Below are positions 1-8,348 of a stretch of DNA of 64,000 bases, piece by piece. Below the pieces are notes generated by a model. It saw only the letters and a list, made by a program, of their open reading frames with translations. It was not told the DNA's origin and made no database searches. The stretch covers positions 91,542 to 155,541 of the forward strand of contig JBFWXS010000005.1 of NCBI GenBank assembly GCA_050187175.1, given 5' to 3'. The stretch's first letter is position 1. Each line of letters begins with the position of its first letter. This DNA comes from Zeimonas sp050187175. Lineage in GTDB: Bacteria; Pseudomonadota; Gammaproteobacteria; Burkholderiales; Burkholderiaceae_E. Both the position numbers and the translations under genes were made by a program.

Positions 1-2286
1 CACCGAATCGAATCCCCATGAAGCCGCCGGCGCGGGCCTCGCCGCCGCCGGCGAGGCGGCCTCCGACGACGAGCAGCCCCCCGGCAGCCGCGCGCTCGAA
101 GTAGTCGCGCGCGCCGATCAGGACGCCGTCATCCTCGGCAGCTCCGCGCTGGCCACGCTGCGCGGCGGCAGCCAGCTACGCGTGCTGCCGACCTTGCAGC
201 CGTCGTCCGACATCGAGCAGGACGCGGTGGCCTTCGCTCACACGATCGGCGCCCTGCCCTACAGCCGGCAGGCACGCGCCGAGTTCTTCGGCAATGTCCG
301 TACGCGGCTGCGCGACTCCAATGCGATGCCGGCACAAGTAGCTGTCGTCGACGTGGTTGCCGCGCTATTCGACTACGTCATCGATGACCGCCGCCTGCCG
401 GAAGCCGCCAAGCCGCTGGTATGGCGGCTGCAGCAGCCGGCCGTGGCGCTGTCGCTGCTCGATCCCGCCTATCTCGGCGACGATCCGCGTTCTCTGCGCC
501 GGCTGGTCGAGAACTTCGGCGCCATCGCCACCGCATTCGCCGACGACCTGACGCGCGGCAGCGAGCTGCACCGCCGCCTCGAAACGGTGGTGCGCGCCGT
601 CGAGATCGTCAGCAGCGCCCTGCAGACGCGCTCGGCGGTCATGGCGCTGCAGGTCGAGAAGGAGTACTCGCGTGCGGCGCGCAGCGTCGGTCAGCTGATC
701 GAGCGCGTGGTGCGCGAGCGCCGCTCGCTGGAGGAAACGCCCGGCCGCCGCAATCGCCGTGACTACTCGCGCCGCCCCAGCCGTGAGCGCGAGAAAGCAG
801 TCACCGAGCATCTGCGCACGCTGCTGGCCGAGCGTCTGGACCGGCACAGCGCGCCGGAGTCGGTGCGCGAGTTCGTGCTGAACGTCTGGCTGCGCCACAT
901 GCGTACGGCCGCGCTGCGCAACGGAGAGGAAAGCGCCGAGTTCAAGGTCACGCTGCAGGTCGTCGACGATCTGCTGTGGAGCCTGAACGGCAGCGCGGAA
1001 CGGCGCAGCCGCCGCGAGCTGGCCAAGCGGATCCCCCCGCTGATCCGGCTGATGACGCAGGGCGTCCGCGAGATCGGCGCCAAGGACGAAGAGTTCAAGT
1101 CCTTCTTCGACGAGCTGTTCCTGATCCATCTGCGCCGCATGCAGCGCCGCGAGCGCGGCACGGCGCGCGAATCCGGCGACGATACGATGGCAGCCGACGC
1201 CGGGGCCGCGGTACCGGTCCTGAACCATCGCGTTGCCGGGTCGACCGATCCAGGGGCGACGCTCGAAACGGCGCAGCACGAGGCCTCGCGAGCCGGGGAC
1301 GGGCAAACGTGGCCCCCGAAGGAGGCACCGGCGCTCGCCCCTGCAGCCGCACCCGATCCAGTCGCTGCACCCGCTCCCGCCGCTGCACCGCCTCTCACAC
1401 CGGCGCCGATGTCGAAGCCGATACCGACGGCTGCGCAGGCGGACGCAGCCGAGGCGGCGCGAGTCGCAAGCGAGGCGGCGAAGGCCGTGGACGAGGCGGC
1501 GAAACCCGCCAGCGAGGCAGCGAAGCTTGCAGACGAGGCGGCGAAGCCGGCAGACGAGGCGTCAAAGACCGCAGGCGAGGCAGAAGCCGCAGGGATCGCA
1601 GAGGCCGCCGAGCCGGCAGGAACCGCTGATGCCGGCGCCCGAGCAGATAGCGGCGCAAATGCCGATGCCGCCGGCTCGTCAGCGTGGACTCCGCCCCCGT
1701 CGGATGCGCCCCCGCCCACGCCGGCTGCCGGCGATTCGCTGGAAGCCGACGGCACCGAGCGCCGGCTGCTCGAGATCCTCAACTCGCTCGACCTGACCGA
1801 CCTGCCCGACCCNNNNNNNNNNNNNNNNNNNNNNNNNNNNNNNNNNNNNNNNNNNNNNNNNNNNNNNNNNNNNNNNNNNNNNNNNNNNNNNNNNNNNNNN
1901 NNNNNNNNNNNNGGACTCCGCCCCCGTCGGATGCGCCCCCGCCCACGCCGGCTGCCGGCGATTCGCTGGAAGCCGACGGCACCGAGCGCCGGCTGCTCGA
2001 GATCCTCAACTCGCTCGACCTGACCGACCTGCCCGACCCGGCTCAGCCGCGGCCGCTCAGCGCACAGGCCGCGTTCGACGCACTGGCTCGCGGCCAATGG
2101 CTGGAGCTGCTATCCCGCACCGGCGAGCGCAGTCATCTGAAAGTGGCGTGGATCAACCGGCGCCGCACGGTGGCGCTGCTGGTGCGGCAGCATGACCGCC
2201 GGGCGCTGTCGCTGCGCATGGACGAACTGCGTCAGCGCTTCGAGCAGGGCCGCGCCTTCATCCTGCAGGGTGTCGATCCGGCCTGA
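1..2286 (+). CDS. DUF1631 family protein, 5' end outside the window
   Basis: The frame is open from base 2 and stops at 2286. The N-terminal part (for example PYSRQARAEFFGNVRTRLRD, then long arginine- and glutamate-rich helices) and the C-terminal part (WLELLSRTGERSHLKVAWIN, then FEQGRAFILQGVDPA) are typical of the large DUF1631 proteins of beta- and gammaproteobacteria, whose function is unknown; old 'thymidine phosphorylase' labels for this family are unsupported. Between the two lies a low-complexity Ala/Glu/Pro-rich stretch with degenerate seven-residue repeats. A 100-N gap at 1813-1912 makes the gene look frameshifted, but the 127 bases on each side are identical. Removing the Ns and one copy puts both halves in one frame. 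The 3' end overlaps the convergent ATPase gene by 29 bp. Confidence 0.85.
1462..1580 (+). repeat. Degenerate 21-bp coding repeats (A-D-E-A-A-K-P)
   Basis: Within the DUF1631 gene about five imperfect 21-bp units encode successive heptads such as VDEAAKP, ASEAAKL, ADEAAKP, ADEASKT. The unit is a multiple of three, so copy changes would lengthen or shorten a flexible or helical linker without breaking the frame. Confidence 0.75.
1686..2039. other. Assembly gap (100 N at 1813-1912) with 127-bp duplicated flanks
   Basis: Bases 1686-1812 and 1913-2039 are identical over 127 bp. This is what a de Bruijn assembler with k=127 leaves when two contigs sharing one k-mer are scaffolded with an arbitrary run of Ns. 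The net excess is 227 bases; removing them restores the DUF1631 frame. Confidence 0.92.
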
Positions 2287-3445
2287 ACGTGACGACGTGC
2301 TCGGCATCGAAGCGGATGCCGATCCGTTCCCCCACCGCATGATCGTGATGGCTGGGCACCAATGCCTGCAGCGAGGCGCCGCTGGGCAGCTGCAGCGTGT
2401 ACAGGAACTGCGCGCCGCGAAATGCCTTGCGCACGACGGCCGCGCGCAGCGAGCTGTCGTCGTCGTGCGTCACGTCGTCAGGCCGTAGCAGCACCGTCAC
2501 CTCACCGTCGGAGTCGGCATGCGCATCGGCTTGCACTCGGTCGTCGCGCGTCAGGATCGGCAGGCTGCCGAGCTCGATGTCGACCAGCATCCGGCTGCCT
2601 TCGCGGCGCAGCCGCCCCGGCAGGAAGGCGCCCAGCCCCACGAAATCAGCGACCTCGCGCGTAGCCGGCTGGTGGTAAAGCTGATACGGCGTGTCCCACT
2701 GCTCGATCCGCCCGACGTTCATCACACCGACACGGTCGGCCAGCGCGAAGGCCTCGTACTGGTCGTGCGTGACCAGCAGCGCCGTGATGCCGTGCCGCTT
2801 CAGCAACTCGCGCAGATCCAGCGCGAGACGCTCGCGCAGATCAGGATCGAGGTTCGAGAACGGTTCGTCGAGCAGCAGGATCGACGGCTCCGGCGCCAGT
2901 GCGCGCGCCAGCGCGACGCGCTGCTGCTGGCCGCCCGACAGTTCATGCGGAAAACGGCCGGCGACCTCGCCGAGCCCGACCAGCTCGAGCATCCGCGCCA
3001 CCTGGCCATCGCGGCGCTCGGCCGGCAGCTGGCGCAGCCCGAAGGCGACATTGGCGGCAACGTCGAGATGCGGGAACAGCGCGTAGTCCTGGAACACGAT
3101 GCCGACGCCGCGCTGCTCCGGCTCGATCCAGACCTGCGGCGATGCCACGCATCGATCGCCGAGCAGCACGCGACCCCGGTCGGGCCGGACGAAGCCGGCA
3201 ATGGCCCGCAGCGCCGTCGTCTTGCCGCAGCCCGATGCCCCCAGCAGGCAGCCGATCTCGCCCGGCGCCAGCTTGAACGACAGGCCCTCGAGCACCGGCC
3301 GCCCCGACCGTGACTGGGCAAAGGACACGTGCAGATCGTCGACGCGCAGCGCGGCGGCCGATTCGGCGGCCGGCGCAGCCTTGGTGCCTTGCAGCGGCGC
3401 AACGTCAGGAAAGCCGGATGAGTATTGCGGCAGATCGGGTCGCAC
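2258..3445 (-). CDS. ABC transporter ATP-binding protein, FbpC/PotA-like (iron(III) type)
   Basis: This is an ATPase subunit of an ABC importer, 395 aa, cytoplasmic. Walker A GASGCGKTT is at residues 69-77, the Q-loop near 119, signature LSGGQQQR at 169-176, Walker B ILLLDEP at 189-195 and the switch histidine in VTHDQ. A C-terminal TOBE-like region follows, as in FbpC, PotA and CysA proteins. The start is a GTG at 3445; no better ATG lies upstream. The divergently transcribed permease at 3486 has the fused FbpB architecture, so ferric iron is the likely substrate, but thiamine- or spermidine-type import cannot be excluded. No periplasmic binding protein is in the window. The gene end overlaps the DUF1631 end. 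Confidence 0.85.
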   Translation of the reverse strand: MRPDLPQYSSGFPDVAPLQGTKAAPAAESAAALRVDDLHVSFAQSRSGRPVLEGLSFKLAPGEIGCLLGASGCGKTTALRAIAGFVRPDRGRVLLGDRCVASPQVWIEPEQRGVGIVFQDYALFPHLDVAANVAFGLRQLPAERRDGQVARMLELVGLGEVAGRFPHELSGGQQQRVALARALAPEPSILLLDEPFSNLDPDLRERLALDLRELLKRHGITALLVTHDQYEAFALADRVGVMNVGRIEQWDTPYQLYHQPATREVADFVGLGAFLPGRLRREGSRMLVDIELGSLPILTRDDRVQADAHADSDGEVTVLLRPDDVTHDDDSSLRAAVVRKAFRGAQFLYTLQLPSGASLQALVPSHHDHAVGERIGIRFDAEHVVTFRPDRHPAG

Positions 3446-3455
3446 TGCGAATACC

Positions 3456-3461
3456 TATAAT
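3456..3461 (+). promoter_or_regulatory. Candidate -10 box (TATAAT) in the divergent ATPase/permease spacer
   Basis: A perfect TATAAT lies 24 bp upstream of the permease GTG in a 40-bp AT-rich spacer between the divergent genes. No good -35 hexamer is at the right distance, so this is tentative. Confidence 0.35.
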
Positions 3462-3485
3462 TCTCACTTCTGGATTCTATCAATC

Positions 3486-5153
3486 GTGTCCACGCACTTG
3501 TTGACCAATGTCCGGGTCGGTCGTTCGGCCAGCGGAACGGGACTGTTCACCGCCGCCTCGCTGACCGTCGCGGTGCTCGTCGCGGCACCGCTGCTCGCGC
3601 TGCTGTGGCTGGCGTTCGGCACCGCGCCAGCCGATGCCGACGGCGGCGCGCTCGGGCACCTGTTCGGCACGGTGCTGCCGCGCTATGTGCTGACCACGGC
3701 GCTGCTCGCGCTGACGGTGCTCGCCGTGGTGCTGCTGATCGGCGTCGGCGCGGGCTGGCTGATCGCCGCCTACGACTTCCCCGGCCGCGGCGCGCTGGCC
3801 TGGATGCTGGTGCTGCCGCTGGCCATGCCGGCCTTCGTCATGGCCTATGCCTACACGGATTTCCTCGAGACCTACGGCCCGCTGCAGACCTGGTGGCGCC
3901 AGCTCAGCGGCCTGCAGGTCGGCCAGTACTGGTTTCCGGACATCCATTCATGGCGCGGCGCCGGCGCATTTCTCGGACTGGCCCTGTATCCGTACGTCTA
4001 TCTGCTCGCCCGCGCCGCCTTCGCCGAACGCAATGCCTCGCTGACCGAGGCGGCGCGCTCGCTGGGGCTGTCGCCGCGGCGTGTCTGGTGGCGCGTCGTC
4101 TGGCCGGGAGCGCGACCGGCGGTGGCGGCCGGCTGCGCACTGGCGCTGATGGAGACCCTCGCCGATTTCGGCACCGTCAGCTACTTCGCCGTCGACAGCT
4201 TCACGGCCGGTATCTATCGCGCCTGGCAGGGAATGGGGGACCGCGTCGGCGCCGCCCGGCTGGCAGTGATCCTGGTGGTGGTCGTCGTCGCGGTGCTGCT
4301 GGTCGAGCGACGGCAGCGCGGCCGCATGCAGTTCCATGGCCGCCAGCCGCGTCCGGCGGCGCGGCTGCGGCTGACCGGATGGCCGGCGTGGCGCGCCACG
4401 CTGCTGTGCCTGCTGCCTATCGTGCTCGGCTTCCTGCTGCCGGCCGCGCTGCTGCTGCGCGCCTCGCTGGCCGCCGAATTCGGTGTCGATCCCAGGCTCG
4501 GCCAGTGGGTGTTCAATACGGCGCTGCTTTCCGCCTGCGGCGTCGCCGTCGTGCTGCCGATCGCGCTGGTCAGCGCCTATGCGTTGCGCCTGTCCGATGC
4601 GTGGCCGCTGCGCGTCGCGCTGTCGCTGGCCAATACCGGCTATGCGGTGCCCGGCGTAGTCCTCGGGGTCGGGCTGCTGATCCTGTCCGGCGCGGTCGGA
4701 CAGGCCTTGACGCCGCTGACCGAAGCGCTCGGCCTGCCGATGCTGCTGGCGGGCGGCAGCGCAGTCGCGGTCGTCTACGCGTACGCCGTGCGCTTTTTCT
4801 CGGTCGCGTTCCACGGCGTCGACGCCGGCCTGAAGCGGATCAGCCCATCAATGGATCAGAGCGCACGCAGCCTGGGCCGGCGTCCCCACGAGGTGCTGCG
4901 GGACGTGCACTGGCCTCTGATGCGGCGAACGATCGGCGCCGCCTCGCTGCTGGTCTTCATCGACTGCCTGAAGGAGCTGCCGGCCACGCTGGTGCTGCGG
5001 CCGTTCAACTTCGATACGCTGGCAGTGGTCACCTACCAGTTCGCCGCCGATGAACGCCTGGCTCAGGCTGCGCTGCCCGCCTTGCTGATCGTGCTGGTTG
5101 GCGTGGTGCCGGTGGTCTGGTTGTCCCGCGTCGCGCTTAGCGAGGGGCGCTGA
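3486..5153 (+). CDS. ABC transporter permease, FbpB-type fused double permease
   Basis: A 555-aa integral membrane protein with two homologous BPD_transp_1 halves in one chain, the arrangement of ferric iron permease FbpB/SfuB. Each half carries an EAA loop for the ATPase: EAARSLGLSPRRVWWRVVWP in the first and the SARSLGRRPHEVLRDVHWP region in the second. About twelve hydrophobic segments can be counted. The start chosen is GTG 3486 (VSTHLLTN); the frame extends further upstream, but that part would overlap the whole divergent ATPase gene in antisense. Its ATPase partner is divergent rather than co-transcribed, and the binding protein must lie elsewhere. The last codons overlap the likely tRNA promoter. 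Confidence 0.85.
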   Translation: MSTHLLTNVRVGRSASGTGLFTAASLTVAVLVAAPLLALLWLAFGTAPADADGGALGHLFGTVLPRYVLTTALLALTVLAVVLLIGVGAGWLIAAYDFPGRGALAWMLVLPLAMPAFVMAYAYTDFLETYGPLQTWWRQLSGLQVGQYWFPDIHSWRGAGAFLGLALYPYVYLLARAAFAERNASLTEAARSLGLSPRRVWWRVVWPGARPAVAAGCALALMETLADFGTVSYFAVDSFTAGIYRAWQGMGDRVGAARLAVILVVVVVAVLLVERRQRGRMQFHGRQPRPAARLRLTGWPAWRATLLCLLPIVLGFLLPAALLLRASLAAEFGVDPRLGQWVFNTALLSACGVAVVLPIALVSAYALRLSDAWPLRVALSLANTGYAVPGVVLGVGLLILSGAVGQALTPLTEALGLPMLLAGGSAVAVVYAYAVRFFSVAFHGVDAGLKRISPSMDQSARSLGRRPHEVLRDVHWPLMRRTIGAASLLVFIDCLKELPATLVLRPFNFDTLAVVTYQFAADERLAQAALPALLIVLVGVVPVVWLSRVALSEGR

Positions 5154-5161
5154 ATCTGGTA

Positions 5162-5167
5162 TATAAT
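5162..5167 (+). promoter_or_regulatory. Candidate -10 box for tRNA-Val
   Basis: TATAAT lies 11 bp before the mature tRNA 5' end and just after the permease stop codon. No clear -35 consensus is visible upstream. Confidence 0.5.
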
Positions 5168-5178
5168 CTTTGGCTTGC

Positions 5179-5255
5179 AGGCGCGTAGCTCAGCTGGTTA
5201 GAGCACCACCTTGACATGGTGGGGGTCGTTGGTTCGAGTCCAATCGCGCCTACCA
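5179..5255 (+). tRNA. tRNA-Val (anticodon GAC)
   Basis: A complete cloverleaf can be drawn. The 7-bp acceptor stem AGGCGCG/CGCGCCT is perfect, and the D arm is GCTC...GAGC. The anticodon stem CCACC/GGTGG encloses loop TTGACAT with anticodon GAC at 5213-5215, and the T arm GTTGG/CCAAT encloses TTCGAGT. Discriminator A and CCA are encoded (5252-5255). Confidence 0.95.
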
Positions 5256-5321
5256 AGAATTCTCGATTCTTGGTTCGGTCACGAAGCTGCAGCGGAAAGA
5301 TTGCTGGTCCAGGAAGGTCGC

Positions 5322-5360
5322 TAAGAGAGCCCCGTAAGAGAGCCCCCTAAGAGAGCCCCG
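5322..5360 (+). repeat. Three tandem 13-bp repeats running into a terminator
   Basis: The unit TAAGAGAGCCCC plus G or C occurs three times head to tail. Every copy contains AGCCCC, the left arm of the terminator hairpin at 5354-5369, so three alternative left arms face one right arm. This sits in the 377-bp gap between tRNA-Val and serS (5256-5632), which contains no convincing gene. Confidence 0.85.
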
Positions 5361-5374
5361 TTTGGGGCTTTTTT
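5354..5374 (+). terminator. Rho-independent terminator after tRNA-Val
   Basis: Stem AGCCCC (5354-5359), loop GTTT, stem GGGGCT (5364-5369), then a T run to 5374 on the plus strand. It is about 100 bp past the tRNA. Confidence 0.85.
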
Positions 5375-5518
5375 CGTTCCTGGGTTGTGGCGGAGGCGCG
5401 GCAGGCGCGGGCTGCAACGGCTGAGGCATGCCCAGAGAACTCAAGCGGCGGCTGTAGGCGATCGGTCTGGTCTCTGCTCAGCTGCTTTGCGCAGACGCTT
5501 TGCACAGATACTTTGTGC

Positions 5519-5560
5519 GGATGCTTTTGCGCGGATGCTTTTGCGCGGATGCTTTTGCGC
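5519..5560. repeat. Three perfect 14-bp tandem repeats with degenerate upstream copies
   Basis: GGATGCTTTTGCGC is repeated three times exactly. Diverged copies (CTTTGCGCAGACG, CTTTGCACAGATA, CTTTGTGCGGATG) extend the array upstream to about 5484. The array lies about 70 bp downstream of the serS stop codon. The 14-bp unit makes all frames read a Cys/Ala/Arg-rich peptide, so the short open frames here are not considered genes. Confidence 0.85.
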
Positions 5561-5632
5561 GGATGCACAGCTCAGAACGCGCTGCCCAGGTCCATGGATT
5601 CGCGCGTGTGCTTGCAAGCGATCCGGGCCATC

Positions 5633-6928
5633 TCAGCCCAGCCGATCAGTCCCCATATACGCCCGCAGCGCCACCGGCACTCGCACCGAGCCGTCGGCCT
5701 GCTGGTAGTTCTCGAGCACCGCGACCAGCGCCCGCCCGACAGCCAGCCCCGAGCCGTTCAGTGTATGCAGCAAGGCCGGCTTGCCATCGGCGCTGCGATA
5801 GCGCGCCTGCATGCGGCGAGCCTGGAAGGCCTCGCAGTTCGACACCGACGAGATCTCGCGGTACGTGTTCTGCGCCGGCAGCCAGACTTCGAGGTCGTAG
5901 GTCTTGGCTGAACCGAAGCCCATGTCGCCGGTGCACAGCAGCATCACGCGGTAGGGCAGTTCGAGCCGGCGCAGGATGGTCTCGGCGTGCGCCACCATCT
6001 GTTCGAGCGCGTCGTACGACTGCTCGGGCGGCACGATCTGCACCATCTCGACCTTGTCGAACTGGTGCTGCCGGATCATCCCGCGCGTATCGCGGCCGTA
6101 CGAGCCGGCCTCAGAGCGGAAGCACGGGGTATGCGCGGTCAGCTTGATCGGCAGATCCGCGGCCGGCACGATCTCGCCGCGCACCAGGTTGGTCAGCGGC
6201 ACTTCCGAAGTCGGGATCAGGTACAGCGCCTCCCCTTCCCCCTCCTGCCCGCCCTTGCGCGCAGCGAACAGATCCTGCTCGAACTTCGGCAACTGGCCGG
6301 TACCCCGCAGCGTCTCGGCATTGACGATGTATGGCGTATAGCACTCGGTATAGCCATGCTCACCCGTCTGCACGTCGAGCATGAACTGCGCCAGCGCGCG
6401 ATGCAGCTTGGCGATGGCGCCCTTCATCACAGCGAAGCGCGCGCCGGCCAGCTTGCTGCCGGCCTCGAAATCGAGTCCCAGCGGCGCGCCGACGTCGACG
6501 TGGTCGCGCGGCGCGAAGCCGGCGCGATCAGGCGTCCAGCCCTCGGGCGCCCAGCGCCGGACTTCGACGTTGCCGCGCTCGTCCGCGCCCACCGGTACGC
6601 TGTCGTGCGGCAGGTTCGGCAGCTGCAGCAGCCAGTCGTTCAGCTTCGCCTGCACGAGGTCGTTCTCGGCCGAGGCGATCTTCTGCTCGTCGGTGATGCC
6701 GGCCACTTCGGCCAGCTGCGCCGAGGCGTCCTCGCCGCGCGCCTTCAGCTGTCCAATGCTCTTGGACAAGGCATTGCGCCGCGCCTGCAGCGATTCGGCA
6801 CGCATCTGCAGCGCCTTGCGCTCGGCTTCGAGCGCGCTGAACGCGGCGACGTCGAGCGTGTAGCCGCGCGCCGCCAGCCGGGCGGCGACACCATCGAGGT
6901 CTTTGCGAAGAAGCGCGAGGTCGAGCAT
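5633..6928 (-). CDS. serS: Seryl-tRNA synthetase
   Basis: Charges tRNA-Ser with serine in the cytoplasm. At 431 aa the length matches bacterial SerRS. The N-terminal MLDLALLRKDLDGVAARLAARG and the following helices form the tRNA-binding coiled-coil arm, up to about residue 105. The class II catalytic core has motif 2 (CFRSEAGSYGRDTRGMIRQH) and motif 3 (NGSGLAVGRALVAVLENYQ) near the C terminus. The C terminus ending VALRAYMG(T) is standard. It is the last gene of the minus-strand ftsK-lolA-(MFS)-rarA-serS block, 62 bp after rarA. Starts at ATG 6928. Confidence 0.97.
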   Translation of the reverse strand: MLDLALLRKDLDGVAARLAARGYTLDVAAFSALEAERKALQMRAESLQARRNALSKSIGQLKARGEDASAQLAEVAGITDEQKIASAENDLVQAKLNDWLLQLPNLPHDSVPVGADERGNVEVRRWAPEGWTPDRAGFAPRDHVDVGAPLGLDFEAGSKLAGARFAVMKGAIAKLHRALAQFMLDVQTGEHGYTECYTPYIVNAETLRGTGQLPKFEQDLFAARKGGQEGEGEALYLIPTSEVPLTNLVRGEIVPAADLPIKLTAHTPCFRSEAGSYGRDTRGMIRQHQFDKVEMVQIVPPEQSYDALEQMVAHAETILRRLELPYRVMLLCTGDMGFGSAKTYDLEVWLPAQNTYREISSVSNCEAFQARRMQARYRSADGKPALLHTLNGSGLAVGRALVAVLENYQQADGSVRVPVALRAYMGTDRLG

Positions 6929-6990
6929 GAGTAGTGCGCGAAGCGTTGCGAGTCGGAAAGCCTTTCAGTTTAACAGCCGCGCTTCCTCTA

Positions 6991-8295
6991 TCATTTCCTG
7001 CCTGCTTCCTCATCCCATTTCTTGAGCAGCGCAAGCTTCTCGCCGATCTTGATCTCCAGCCCGCGGGGAACAGGCTGATACCAGCCCGGCTCCTTGATGC
7101 CCTCGGGCAGGTAGGTCTCGCCGGCCGCATAGGCATTGGGCTCGTCATGAGCATATCGGTACTCATGCCCGTAGCCGAGCTCCTTCATGAGCCGGGTCGG
7201 CGCGTTCCTGAGATGGACCGGCACCTCGCGGCTCTTGTCCTGCTTCACGAAGGCGCGTGCCTGGTTGTAGGCGTTGTAGCCCGCGTTGCTCTTGGCGGCG
7301 ACGGCCAGATAGATCACCGCCTGGCCCAGCGCCAGCTCGCCTTCGGGGCTGCCCAAGCGTTCATAGGTCAGCGCCGCGTCATTGGCGATCTGCATGGCCC
7401 TCGGATCGGCCAGTCCGATGTCTTCCCAGGCCATCCGGACGATCCGTCGCGCCAGATAGCGCGGATCGGCACCACCGTCGAGCATCCGCGTCAGCCAGTA
7501 GAGGGCGGCGTCGGGATGCGAGCCGCGGACCGACTTGTGCAGGGCCGAGATCTGGTCGTAGAAATTGTCGCCGCCTTTGTCGAAGCGCCTCGAATTCAAG
7601 GTCAGGGCGTTGCGGACGAAGTCGGCGTCGATCTTGCGTACACCGGCCGCGCCGGCGGCCGTCTGGCACTGCTCGAGCAGGTTCAGGAAGCGCCTGGCGT
7701 CTCCGTCCGCATAGCCGATGATCGTATCGGCGGCCAGCTCGTCGAACTCGAGCTCGCCCAGCGCCTTCTGCTGCGCGCGGTGCAGAAGCTGCTTCAGCTC
7801 TTCCTCGGTCAGCGACTTCAGCACGTAGACCTGGGCCCGCGACAGCAGCGCCGAGTTCACCTCGAACGACGGGTTTTCCGTCGTGGCGCCGATGAAGGTC
7901 ACCAGGCCGCTTTCGGCATAGGGAAGAAGCGCGTCCTGCTGCGCTTTGTTGAACCGGTGTATCTCGTCGACGAACAGGATCGTGTGCTTGCCCAGGGCCA
8001 GGTTCTGCTCGGCCTGCTCCATGGCGGCCCGGATGTCCTTCACGCCGGAGAAGACGGCGGACAGCGCGATGAACTCGCACTTGAAGGCCGTCGCCGTGAG
8101 CCGCGCCAGCGTGGTCTTGCCGACACCGGGCGGCCCCCAGAAGATCATCGAGTGCGGCTTGCCGGACTGGAACGCCAGCCGCAGCGGCTTGCCCTCGCCC
8201 AGCAGATGCGACTGTCCGATCACCTCGTCCAGCGTCTTGGGGCGCAGGGCTTCAGCAAGCGGCGCCGGGGGCTCGTGTGCGAACAGGTCAGCCAT
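6991..8295 (-). CDS. rarA: Replication-associated recombination protein A (MgsA/WHIP family AAA+ ATPase)
   Basis: A DNA-dependent AAA+ ATPase of the clamp-loader clade that acts at stalled replication forks with SSB. From ATG 8295 (MADLFAHE) it is 434 aa, the usual size. Walker A GPPGVGKTT is at 54-62 and Walker B ILFVDEIHRF at 106-115. It also has the sensor motif GATTENPSF and the C-terminal tetramerisation region (DPRYLARRIVRMAWEDIGLA; SNAGYNAYNQA). A GTG five codons upstream (8310) also extends the frame, but the ATG start gives the N terminus usual for the family. It lies 53 bp downstream of the MFS gene and upstream of serS. Confidence 0.95.
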   Translation of the reverse strand: MADLFAHEPPAPLAEALRPKTLDEVIGQSHLLGEGKPLRLAFQSGKPHSMIFWGPPGVGKTTLARLTATAFKCEFIALSAVFSGVKDIRAAMEQAEQNLALGKHTILFVDEIHRFNKAQQDALLPYAESGLVTFIGATTENPSFEVNSALLSRAQVYVLKSLTEEELKQLLHRAQQKALGELEFDELAADTIIGYADGDARRFLNLLEQCQTAAGAAGVRKIDADFVRNALTLNSRRFDKGGDNFYDQISALHKSVRGSHPDAALYWLTRMLDGGADPRYLARRIVRMAWEDIGLADPRAMQIANDAALTYERLGSPEGELALGQAVIYLAVAAKSNAGYNAYNQARAFVKQDKSREVPVHLRNAPTRLMKELGYGHEYRYAHDEPNAYAAGETYLPEGIKEPGWYQPVPRGLEIKIGEKLALLKKWDEEAGRK

Positions 8296-8348
8296 GCCGC
8301 GCCCCCGCACGAGGCCGATCGACGATGCCGCCGGCCCCTGGCGCGGCC

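Noticed and set aside
1686..2286. Frameshift or pseudogene in DUF1631
   Set aside because: The shift is wholly explained by the 100-N gap plus a 127-bp duplicate. Collapsing it restores one frame.
5322..5560. CRISPR array
   Set aside because: The repeats are short (13-14 bp) and head to tail without spacers. No cas genes are in the window.
5387..5911. Cys-rich small protein over the 14-bp repeats
   Set aside because: All frames read similar repetitive peptides from the array, with no RBS, and most of the frame runs antisense into serS.
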